Shown: positions 12,590 through 23,652 of the stretch, piece by piece | How positions within the stretch are numbered: the stretch's first letter is position 1 | Layout: each line of letters begins with the position of its first letter | NCBI RefSeq assembly: GCF_947623445.1 | Contig: NC_135242.1 | Location: 20,770,001 to 20,834,000 of the forward strand | Source of the DNA: Clavelina lepadiformis | Taxonomy: Eukaryota > Chordata > Ascidiacea > Aplousobranchia > Clavelinidae | DNA length: 64,000 bases | Reading direction: 5' to 3' | Translations under genes and position numbers: made by a program | Notes under the pieces: model-generated | The model's input: only the letters and a program-made list of their open reading frames with translations | What the model was told of the DNA's origin: nothing | Databases searched by the model: none

Positions 12590-13650
12590 CCACCTGATCA
12601 GAATCTTTTGACAAGGCAACTGCTCTGTGTATTGCACTGTATATATCAGCGTTGAACCGGCGCCTGCCAGAAATTTTCAAAACAATGCAAAGGCATCGAA
12701 AAAGACTTATTTCACCAACCTTTAACAAAATGCATATCTGAGTAACAGCAATAATGAGTAGGTTTAAATAAGACTGTGATCTCATTAATGAAATAAAAAC
12801 ATCGTCAAAAAAAGTTGTAAGAGGCCATAAGTTTGAATATACACCACAGGAAAGTTACACATTATCCTAAATATAAGGTTACAAATAATTAAATCCCTTA
12901 CAGCTGTCAGGTTGTCGACTATTGTATGTAGCTGGGTAAAACGTCAAAGGTTTTGATCACTTGCCCCAAACAAATAATAAAAATCTTGAAACGTGCTTGC
13001 TCGATTCATTGCTACTTGTATGTAGTATTTCGGAAATTTTCTTTACTTTGGAGATAACTTTCAGTTAAACAGAATTTACTTACACCGTATGAAGTTTTAT
13101 CAGAGTTATAAAAGGACTGTCCGAATGTTTCTTTAATGATAAATTATAATAATTTTGCTCCACTCTTGAATTTATCATTTCTAAAGTCAAGTACTGACAC
13201 AGTGACAGCCAGTGTTGTAGATGAAACCACAGCCCGTGTTAAGAAAACTTGGATTGTCGTCAAACTACGCAACGGACCAAGTACGCAACTTGTCTAAAAT
13301 CGCTTGGTAATTGTCTACATCGTATACGTTCGTAAACAAAAGTGTAAGATATTCGTTTTACCTAAACGCTGACGTTATCAAAACCAACCGACTCGAGACA
13401 AGTCGAATCGTTCCAAACATTGACTAGATTCAAATCAATTCCTTGAAAATAATGACTCGAGTCATTGTAGGACTCCGGTAAATATTGCAGCAAACCCTGA
13501 AGACAAAGAAAATGCCCGCGTACAAGACAACAATATCAGCACAAATACATTTTTATGCTCCAATAGAATCAAATTGGCTAATCTTTGAAGTGAAGCATGA
13601 TTTGATATAAAAGAAGGAATTACCTGGTTAAAGTTATAGGGTGAACTAAC
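12440..13650. repeat. Duplicated intergenic module (copy 3)
   Basis: Near-identical to copies 1 and 2. It begins at the exon-18 remnant and again runs into an exon-15-like ENIADN sequence at about 13,640. Confidence 0.65.
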
Positions 13651-14606
13651 TCTTGCAGAAAACATTGCCGACAACGACGGCAATATAAAACTAAGTTTGT
13701 TGTCATCCCTTTTTTTTAGACAATTGCATCAAGCTACTTTGAACTGCGATGTAAACTTTTGTGCAGGTGGATAACAGGACCAGCGCAAGTGAATGCCTTC
13801 TACGCCATACTGAGAAATCAAATCATTTTTCCGGTTGGTTTATTACAATCGCCCTTTTATGAAGTTGGTCAACCTAATTCTATAAACTACCCCAGCATTG
13901 AAGCGTACGTAACACACGAGGTGACTTTAACACGTGTTTCCTTCTTTATATTTCTATAAGTGTAGCATATGTGGAAAAGTGCGAGCATTTTGCTGCTTGG
14001 AACCAGCAATCAAACGAAATGATCAATGACCACATCCGAAGTACTTGAAAGCAGCCATCTCAAAACACATGTTTTTTACACAGATAACGCATGGATTTGA
14101 CAACGTTGTTGGCCAATTTGACAAATACGGAAACAAATAAAACTGGTGGAGCCGTACCTCGCAGCTTAATTTCTTACATAACAAAAACTTGTATTGTAGA
14201 ACAGTATTCGACAGTTAAGTGGGATCTGACAGATGGTGGTAATGTAAGTTTGACCACAATGTTGAGAGAGCAACTTGGTACGGTAACAAAACCTTGGAAT
14301 TAACAGATAAACGCCACACAAACTGCCCACGACAACATTGCAGATCAATGCCGCAATTCGACAAACATATGGCGTAAGTTTTAAATCAAACTTTATCAAA
14401 ACCGGTACCGTATGTAAAACTCTGGTGTGTGTAATGTAAATATATTTATATTTATTTATATTTTGAAGTATTTTAGTTTGCTGATATGCAACTTCATTCA
14501 TGTTTCCCTGAAAAATTTAATTTCCTTTTCAAGAATAAAAGTTCCAGTTATGAATTTCCAAAAATTTGGAAAAGTTTACAATTGCAAGAGAGGTGATGAT
14601 TATAGA
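13636..14606 (+). pseudogene. M13 metallopeptidase 3'-exon pseudogene 2
   Basis: Same exon order as pseudogene 1. The exon-13-like piece (13,767-13,920) is open and full length (154 nt), reading WITGPAQVNAFY...VTHE, so the HE of the zinc motif survives. The exon-14-like piece (14,084-14,243) starts ITHGFD but has a stop and a 1-nt length change. The exon-15-like piece (about 14,307-14,372) has lost the Glu zinc ligand (HDNIAD). The exon-18-like piece (about 14,550-14,606) is cut short. Non-functional. Confidence 0.75.
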
Positions 14607-14658
14607 CCAGTCAGTGACTAAGAGCCTCATTTCTTACTGTTAACCGCAAAATGCCACA

Positions 14659-14907
14659 TCATACACATTGGCACACATGATTTGTCAACTTCAGACTTTT
14701 CAAAGTGATCAACTTGTGCTTGCGAACTTCAGTCCCTTTCGGAAATTCTCGGTCTATGTTGGCATGGTGTGCGCTGATGTGACGCTGAAGATTTGAAGCT
14801 TTAAATTGCGCTAATGACGCTTGGCATATAAGGAAGAATGGCTTTCCATTACGTTCAGCAAAAAAATATAAAATCTCCCACTCGGTTAAAAACGTGTTCA
14901 TCCTCAT
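14659..14907 (-). pseudogene. Zinc-finger N-terminal fragment of a hAT-transposase-derived (GTF2IRD2/ZBED-like) protein
   Basis: An 82-codon stretch, FLTEWEILYFFAERNGKPFF then LICQASLAQFKASNLQRH, resembles the N-terminus of the EPM2AIP1/GTF2IRD2/ZBED5 type of hAT-derived proteins (EW..YFF...NGK..CLIC......NL.RH). Only one cysteine of the expected finger pair is evident and no downstream DDE or dimerisation region follows. It lies between M13 pseudogene 2 and gene B. Family assignment by pattern only. Confidence 0.5.
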
Positions 14908-15440
14908 ATTATCGTTTTGCTGCGCATTTTTTCCCTGCCATTTTGAGTTAAATAAACTAATACTTAGCCATACGAAGCAGTTGAATTAAAAAATCTCAGC
15001 CAAAGTTGACTTAAGCATATTCATGCGAGTTATAAGGTACCAGCTAAAAAACGCAATAATAACAACCTGAACGAAAGAGCCGCATAATACCGGGCAAAGA
15101 GCGGCGGGTTGGCCAGGCCTGTTATAGAGCATCATAAAACTTAAAGTAAACAAAAAACAATTTGATTGTTTCAAAAAGGAGAAAAATCATTATTTTTCAC
15201 GCTCGCGTTTAGTAAAATCACCAGAATAATAGGTAATGTAGATTATAGCAAACGCAATCAGTAATCACATAAAATTGTGTTGAAATTGTTACTTGAATAT
15301 ACCGCACAACCACAAAAAAGTTAAGCTTAGCATTACCTGTCAGTGCAAAAACGGGAGAACGCCTTCAGGTTTAATTATTCTGACCATTTATGCTTTGCGA
15401 GAAAAAGGTAATAAAGCGAAATGAAGCTTGGGCAGAAAGT

Positions 15441-15450
15441 TTATAAATAG
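15441..15450 (+). promoter_or_regulatory. TATA box of gene B
   Basis: TTATAAATAG in the same context as in genes A and C, about 50 bp before the first ATG. Confidence 0.55.
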
Positions 15451-16458
15451 AGAAGGCAACGCATGGAAGCTCAATCCAGAATAATTTGTTACAGATGCAA
15501 AATACGAAGATGTTAGGCGAATTTCGCAAATACGTATTTTTATGGGTAATTTGCTACATTGTAAAGTCTGCTGTAGGTAAGTAAAACAAGCAACTAAGAG
15601 AGGTTATTACTATACAAATGGGATCATAAACCGTTGTTTTAACGTTAATATCAATAACATAACAGAATACCGGTATATCTATTATATAAGAGCGACTGGA
15701 TAGTTTTAATCATGTGTTGATTAATTATAATTTCCAGGTAAGACCTGCTGGGATTGTCCTCCTTCTAAAACCAAAGAAGAATGTGAAGATAGAGGTCGCC
15801 TTGTAGAATGCAACGATCCTGGGGTGAAAACGATAACTCATTATATTAAAGTTCCTTGAAACAACCAGTATAATACCAAACTTAAACAAAATTAAAATCA
15901 GTCATGCATGCACCATCCTTTTCCTTTACTAACTTTAAATTATCTATTGTGATGATACGTGACGTAACTGATTTTAAAGAGTTTGAGAATAACGCTTACA
16001 ATAATCGCGATGCAAAATTCTAGGCAATGTGTCAGATTCAAGTTCGATACGGAGGTTGGGGAAACGGCCCAATGGTGAAAAAATCTTGCAAAAAGAGACA
16101 TGCTTGCAAAAATGATTATCGCCAGGTAAAATCGTTACATCGAGAAAAGTTGGCTTTTTGTCTAGTTTACTGACATCGTTATATCCTAATCGCGTCGACC
16201 AAATTGTTTGAAATTGCATAGAACTTTCGCCACGCTGGAGGAAAACATGGTGCAACATTACAATGCAATGGAGGCCCGCCCACTTCGGTCTGTACATGCT
16301 GCTGTTCCAAGGATCTGTGTAATAAAGATTCTTGGGAGTGCAAACCAAGAGGTAACCATAGTACTTACCGCTTGTAGAGAGCAGTAGTATAGTCTATAAT
16401 TGCTTGCGGAAAGAAATCACAGCTGCTAAAGTTCTCAAACACAGAAACATGTAGCAGA

Positions 16459-17725
16459 GTGGTAATACCTCGAGTCAGAGACTCGTCTCCAACTCGAGTT
16501 GCTTTTTCAAAGACTTGAATTGAGTGTTTTTCTAAGAAAGTGTATAACTGATTTGACTTGAATCGAGACTGTAGCCTACTTGAAACGACCCGACTTGACT
16601 CGGTTCGTGTCTTTTTATGAAGTTTTAGCATTCAGATAAAACGATTCTCTATCAGTTGGTCCAAATTAACTCATTAAATTGAAGGGGCAAGTCCTAAAAC
16701 AAGTTGGCCTGAAATCAAAAAGTAGCGGTCAGTAAATATAATGGTGAAAGAATTCGTGCTGATATGTACTGGTTCAGTAGTTATTGTCATAAATAAGTGG
16801 CAAAAAACGCAAATTTGTCGCTTAATTATGACAGAGGTGACGATTCGTATCGCGTCACAATAAAAGCACAAACAGATGACGTACTTGTTTAAATGAATTA
16901 GGAACAGAATGTTTCCTGGGACAGACAAGTAAATAGTAAAAGGTGTAATTATAGCGTTCTTAAGTGTATAACATTTTGCGATAAATAGGCCCAAACTATA
17001 TAACCGTTGGTGTATTTGTACTAGTTGTAAATGCTAATCTACAGAGCAGTTCAGTCTTGGCTGTTGGCTCTGGCTTGATCCGGTAACTGCGCTAAAAACA
17101 ATGATGCTTTACCAGTTCGCAAATTTGTCCAGAAATTTCACAGATGAAATGAATCATGCATCATGAAATTTCTTTGCTGACAATAAACATTATCTGCCAA
17201 TAATCAACAACCTATTGAGATGTATTCTATACAAAACGCGTTAGTTAGCTAGCTAGCTATATAACCTAATACAAACCCCAGTTATCAGGCACATCGTTTG
17301 TACATTGTGACGTTATTTTGACCGATACCCTTGCTCATAACAAGAGGCCAAGTTTGCGATACAATTTTGGCAAAAACGGCTTATCCACTACATAGTATTA
17401 AATGTTTTTTGATTAATAAACGCTTAATAAAATTTTTAATAATCCTAAAGGTTTCTACTTGACAAAAATGGTATTTTTGCTTGGTTTCGAATCTCAATTT
17501 ACTCGAGTCTTATTTACCAAATATCTCCACTTGACTTGAGCCTTAAATGGTAAATGACTTAACTTGCGACTCTGGCATATTGACAGTCGTAATGACTCGA
17601 GACGGCAGCTTGGCTCGACTCCGACTCAATCCACGTTCATCAAAGATTCCACTTGAATTGAGTCTCTTTTTAGTAAATTAAAAAAATACATAAAATTTTT
17701 AACTTGACTCGAGTCAGTATTTAAA
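16459..17725. repeat. GACTCGAGTC-motif-rich element in intron 4 of gene B
   Basis: The stretch begins and ends with clusters of the near-palindrome ACTCGAGTC and its derivatives (for example 16,472-16,502 and 17,498-17,650). Shorter versions occupy the same intron in A (2,540-2,690) and C (32,320-33,160), and single copies lie in the intergenic modules (about 965, 11,495, 13,390). It behaves like a DNA transposon with subterminal repeats inserted before the duplications; class not determined. Confidence 0.4.
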
Positions 17726-20700
17726 AAAAACTTACTTAAACCTTTCACTTTACTAATACAGTATATCATAATTATTATACAGCACATAGTATCTATTTCA
17801 TTATTTCATGAACACTAAAAACGCATTCAATAAGTTAATAATATATATAATTGGATTAAACAAATTACACAGCAGCAGTTTCAAACATCAGAAGAGAGAC
17901 CCAAGAACAAGTATGCGAAACGCCGGACTGCGTTAGAGCAGGTAAAACGACTTTGTGCTTTGGCTATAATCATTAGAGTACGTATTGTAAATTACATCAA
18001 AACAACAAAAGTTGGTCTGATAACTTGAACTTAATTAATAATTAATGTCATACAAATCACAAAGCATATAAGCTACAGCTTACCTTAAACCAATGTACTT
18101 GATAATGTTGCAAAGCTACAGTGAAACTTCAATAGACAATAACTTTGCTCGTAATTAGATTTTCTGTTTTCGATAAGAATCAAAACTTTTGGTAGCTCAT
18201 TTTTCATCGAACAAGGCATTATACTTTTGCATAAAATTATATTCACGTTTTTTTAAGCTGCCCGCATATTTAGCTACATGGATCGAGATGTTAATCCGTG
18301 TGAAGATTTCTACGGTTACGCGTGCGGAGGTTTTATCAGAGATCGGATCATTCCTGACGACCGGCCAAGAGTATCCATTTCAACAGAATTGGATAACACA
18401 AATAGACAAATACGAAAACGTAAGTACACTAGCAATCATTTTAATACGAAGAAAGCGTTACAGGGTTTTGTAAGTGAAATATAACAACAGAAAGTGCAAT
18501 AAGTAGCCTACATTTTTTGAACTGACGGCTTGAAGCTTTATATACGTCGCGGCAACCGCAAAACAATCAACCGAAGAACACAGACTGAAAATATAAATAT
18601 TGCTATACAGTCTACGTCTCTACGACTATACCGTAAAAGTTGCTTTTCAGCTTAAAAATATGAAAAAGATTAAGTTTTGGTTGGAACAAGTTCTCTTGCA
18701 GTAAAAGCATATTAATCTCAATTTTCAAGGCCGGGAGATATTATTTTATTTAATCTAAACACATTTAAGTTGAATAAATATTCTATATCAAGGCGTTTTG
18801 GAAACACGTTCCGAAGACGATCGAGATTCAATTAAGAAGGCGAAAGAATTTTACGCTTCGTGCATGAATACAAGTAAGCATAAAGACAACATGGTTTAAA
18901 ACATTCCGTATAAAGATCATATGTACCATATACATTTAGCGCTGCCACGCAGGTTTTATAGCTTACTTATTCCTTCTTTGGTACTTAAACCTTATAGTAA
19001 CAGTTATTACAAAATGTCTCTCAACAAATAATTTTTAAAGTGCAACACACAAAAATATCCACAACATTTAGCAAAACTCGATTCCCTCGGTGTGGAACCT
19101 GTACTGGAGCTCATCAAGCAAATGGGAGGTTGGCCGGTGATCGGTGATTCTTTTGATAGAGATTCCTTCAACTTGGAAAAAACGTTAGGCGCATTCACTT
19201 CTGGTTTTGGCAGTACAGCAATCTTATCGGCTTGGGTGGGGCAAGATAGGTAAAATTTTACCGTAAACATTTTCAAGGTAACTTGTTATACGAAGATGTT
19301 GCGTTCCGAATTAGCTTTGTACAAGGTAACCTTATAAATTCAAAACAACAATCATAGGTAGGTAAGCCCGATCTTGGACTAACCGATCGCAAATACTATT
19401 TGGATGATGGTTTAAGACAAAAAACACATCCTGGTTATCGCAAGTTTATGTCTGACTTTATCACAATGGTTGCTGGTGACAAGGCAAATTCTGAGACAAC
19501 CAAATCTGTTGTTGATCAGGTGTGTTAATCTTGAGTAACCAAACATATCAATGTCAAACAAAAACATCGAAAAGTCCGCACGACTAATTCATGTATGGCC
19601 TATTTAAAGTGAAAAGAAAATTCCACATCGACAAATTAAATTATAAGCAATTATACAAGCTCAGGTTTTATTCACAGATTGTCCAGTTAGAAACCGATAT
19701 TGCACGAGCAATCGAACTAAAAAACGAAACTGGAAATTTTACTAGCGGCTATAACAAGGTGTCGTTACAAGAACTTGCGAACGAGGTTCCTGGTCTAAAC
19801 TGGACAGATTACGTCAACGCAGTTATGTCTGCAACGGCTATTACGGTGGACGCCGATGAAAAGATTGTAGTTTACGACATGAACTACGTGAAAAGCTTTG
19901 TTGGGATCATAAATGGAAAATACGAGTGAGTTAAACACCGAGGCTGGGTATTTGATTTATATATTAGGCTAATTGACTTTTTGATTATACTTCTTTTAAG
20001 ATTACTAGTGGGCTATACATCTGTTCACTGTTCGACGGCCTGCACCGTACGTCAGGCATGGTTTTGTTGCCGTATAAAGGGCTATCCCAATGAGGATCCA
20101 AAAGGAAATTTAGGGCAACCAAAGCAGCATAACTTATAAAAAAAAACTTTTAAGCGTTGCTACAAATTAGACAGTAGTGCCGAAATAAAAACATTATGAT
20201 TAAAACAACCAGAGGTTTTTCGTTATATGTCGACAGAAACTTACACCAAACATGCAGCGACTATAGTACACTAATTGAAGACAGTATTAATACAGTACAT
20301 CTGTCATTGCAATAAAATACATATTTTTTTGCAGACTGATTCATAACTACCTCATATGGAGCGTTCTTCAATCCAGGATAATCTACATGAGCTCGAACCT
20401 AAGGGAGACACACCACCCGTTCAGAAAAGCTTTGCATGAATGCATGGTACAACAGTCGAGGCGGCGCGATGGAAATACTGCTTAGACGACACGGAGAAAT
20501 TTTTTTACATGCCAGTCGTTACCCTTTTTGTATCAAAAACTGTTTCTAAAAATAAGAAGAATATGGTAAGTGAGCCCAGTAACTAGACCTATACTGATGT
20601 TTTGATAATGTATACCTACTGCATAAGCTTCAGGCTGATAAATTTTTACGCAAAGGTCGAGAAAATGGTCGAAAATCTGCGGCAAGCATTTCGTAAAATG

Positions 20701-21034
20701 CTAGCCACTTACAAGTGGATCGACCGACAAACAAGAAACATAGCAATCGAGAAGCTTGAATTTATGAGGGCAGTATTGGCCTACCCAGATTACATTATTG
20801 ACAAGTCTAATCCAAAACTCGATTATGACTACGAAGATGTGGTTATCGAGCCAAATCAATTCGTGAAAAATATTCAAACAATGATCGCTTGGAAAACGAA
20901 GGAAGAGCTTGGCAAATTGAATACTGCTGTGGATTTCAACGAGTAATGAGTGATTTGAATTTTAGCTAGCTACATTTTTAATCAATCTTGTCGAAGTGCT
21001 TTGGCTGTTATAGCTTATAAATGTAGGTCTTAGG

Positions 21035-21538
21035 CATATGTGGGCAGTATCGCGGTACTATAGTACCGAATTACTGTACTGCGGTCTTTTTTCAGTATCG
21101 ATACCGGTACCGTCGGTACTTTATTTCAAAAGTACCGAAACTCGGTACCGAATTACTTTTTTCAAGAAACGTTAGTCGGTTCCGGCACACGGTATTTTTC
21201 ACGTGACTGTTTCATAATTTTAACAAGTATGTTTTCAAAAATACATGTTATTGATTCCTTAATACCAATTTTAGCAGCTGTATATATTTTTTAATCTAGA
21301 AATGTCAAGTAAACATGCAAACGATTAACGTCATATATCTTTTGATTTGAAGTAGCCTTTACCGGGGACATAATAGTGGCAAACATTGCATTTGCAGCAA
21401 CATCTTTTACACAAATAGTACCGGTACCAAACTATTTTTTTTAAATAGTGCTGAATACCAGAACCGTCAGTTTATTATTTTCCCAAGTACCGGTACCGTT
21501 ACCGACGGTACTTGCAAAATACCGACAGCCCACCTCTG
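21035..21538. mobile_element. hAT-type MITE in intron 12 of gene B
   Basis: A 504-bp insert absent from the matching introns of genes C and D. The right end, read inward, begins CAGAGGTGGGCTGTCGG and the left end CATATGTGGGCAGTATCG, a hAT-like terminal inverted repeat. Flanks GTCTTAGG (21027-21034) and TTCGTAAG (21539-21546) match the single empty-site GTCGTAAG in C, giving an 8-bp target duplication. The interior is packed with GGTACC/GGTACCG palindromes. Non-coding. Confidence 0.75.
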
Positions 21539-23035
21539 TTCGTAAGCTACTTTACTGCTTTACTAGATCGATTTTTGGGCCAACTGTAGTGAATGCTTAT
21601 CACAGTCCGTATAAGAACCAAATCAATTTTCCTGCCGCCATAATGCAGCCGCCGTACTTTGACATCGGCCAACCAACTTCCATGAACTACGGAGCAATCG
21701 GGAGCATAATCGGTCACGAGGTTCGTTTTAGATTAGCCTATTTGGAAGGTAAATAAATTAATTTAACAAAACACTCTTCTTTTTTTATGAAACTTTCGTG
21801 CATAACACATAAAATTATAAACACGATACTTGAAACGCTTGTACAGATAAGTCATGGATTTGATGACATTGGAGGGACTTATGACAAAAACGGAAACATC
21901 AATAACTGGTGGACCGAGAAATCAAAGAATAATTTTAAGGAAAGAGCGCAGTGTATTATCGACCAATACTCAGCCATACGGCTGTTCCCGTATATAGACC
22001 AAAACGTAAGTTGAATAAAAAGTTAACAGCTTGATACCGTTAATGCGCACTTGGAACTACATGTACTGTAAAAGTTAATTTCTTGATGCCAGAGTCTGTT
22101 GTCAACTGTCAACGTTCTTATACTGCAACAATTGTTGTAGAATGTAGATAAAGCTATATTGACGTGATATATCAAACGTTTTTAGTTAAACGGAAAACGA
22201 ACTGCTGAGGAAAATATTGCAGACAATGGCGAACTTTGGCAAGCCTTCATGGTGATTATTTGATTGTGCTGACGTATTATGATTGTTACTATCACAGTAC
22301 TAAACTGCCAATACTATGGTGCAACATTTTCACTGTCGTTTCATAGGCGTACAAACAATGGCAAGTTAAAAATCCTCAAGGTGATCTTCGACTACCAGGA
22401 TTTGGCAACTTCACACAGGATCAATTATTCTTTCTCGCTCACGCTCAGGTACCAATATACCGATGAGTTAGATTTTAATTTCTCAAAATAAATAATTACA
22501 AACGATGACCAAGTTCAGCTGTTATGAGCTATCGCAACGTAGCGTTTACGTAAAATTTCTTATTTAATGTCCAAGATTCTTCTTGATTGCAATTTCAAAA
22601 CATTTAAGTTTAACAAATTGCAATGTAAACATCTTTCATAGACACATTGCCAAATTGACACACGGCAATTTTCATTACACATCATACTATATGAAAAACA
22701 TATTCCAGGAAAATACAGGTTAGTTCATTGTTAGTAGTACGCAATCCACTAGAAAAAACGAGACCATAAATGTAATTATTTTAGCAGCAATAAACTGTAC
22801 TTACAGCGAGGTATCGTAAAGACTTGTGAAACTAACAGAAAGACGAAGGCATCTATTTTCTTTAGCATTAAAACCTAATCTATGCTAAGTGTAACCTTGT
22901 ACATTTACACGTCTTTTGTGTTTACAGGGTTGACATTCCCAACATGAACATTCCCGCATTCGGAAAAACGTACAACTGCAAAAGAGGCGTTGATAGAATG
23001 TATCCTAACAAAAATACTTGCAGAGTTTGGTGATC

Positions 23036-23041
23036 AATAAA
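23036..23041 (+). terminator. Poly(A) signal of gene B
   Basis: AATAAA three bases after the TGA stop, implying a very short 3' UTR. The same arrangement is kept in gene C. Confidence 0.5.
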
Positions 23042-23510
23042 AGAACCAGCAAGAGCTTTCTAAAGATTTTTATCGTAGTTCATAGGCCTAATAAGTCTAA
23101 AACGTTTGATATAATGGACGCGCTGACGCCAACCACAATGCACTGTAGCAAAGAAGTCAGTAAGACCTAGAGGGACGAAACCATATATGATAAACTTATG
23201 TTACATACGTGGGCATGTTTGTATGTATCCTTGAAGCGTGCTGCAGCCGGTGCATGCAAAGAAAATTGCAAAACATACGCGGAAATATTGCAGCTATTAG
23301 GCTCAACAGCGGTCAGGAAACAATCGAGTTGACTACTATACAGCCACTATGTCTAAACATTTCCCTGAACCTCAGCAGTTCGTAAAGTTAGCGTATTTGG
23401 TTTTCATGGCGCAAGGTACAAAACAATTTGGGCTACAAATAATGAAAAAACATTACATGGTAGCCTTAAAAGTATTGTAAAGTAAAGGTAAGAATTGAGG
23501 TTTAGTTCAT
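23042..23510. repeat. Duplicated 3' flank of gene B
   Basis: Near-identical to 38,313-38,790 downstream of gene C. It shows that the B/C duplication extends about 470 bp beyond the genes and stops about 140 bp before the KDEL gene. Confidence 0.65.
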
Positions 23511-23652
23511 TGATGTTTACACGACAAAATGCAGAAGAATATGATGAATTGTACTAAAGCGTAAAAATGAAAACTTTATTTTACAAATTGTTATTAGAAC
23601 TCGATAGGTAAAGATCACATAACAGCAAATTAAAATATCAAAGCTGAATAGA

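Larger units (their letters stand above)
15495..23033 (+). pseudogene. Gene B: M13 metallopeptidase with Ly6/uPAR domain, 18 exons, probably inactive
   Basis: Exons: 15495-15576, 15738-15823, 16024-16125, 16222-16351, 17873-17941, 18258-18419, 18793-18873, 19072-19277, 19358-19519, 19678-19925, 20335-20565, 20656-20942, 21567-21720, 21847-22005, 22186-22251, 22347-22448, 22642-22718, 22928-23033. Signal peptide and three-finger domain are intact and almost identical to gene A. Exon 8 has an in-frame TAA at 19251-19253 (codon 298), and exon 11 is 8 nt longer than in C or D, shifting the frame. Later exons still read HEISH, EENIADN and CRVW. A GTAAAA at 19250 could act as an alternative donor before the stop, but the phase would be wrong. 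A truncated 297-aa product (signal peptide, LU domain, start of M13) could still be made. Confidence 0.8.
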
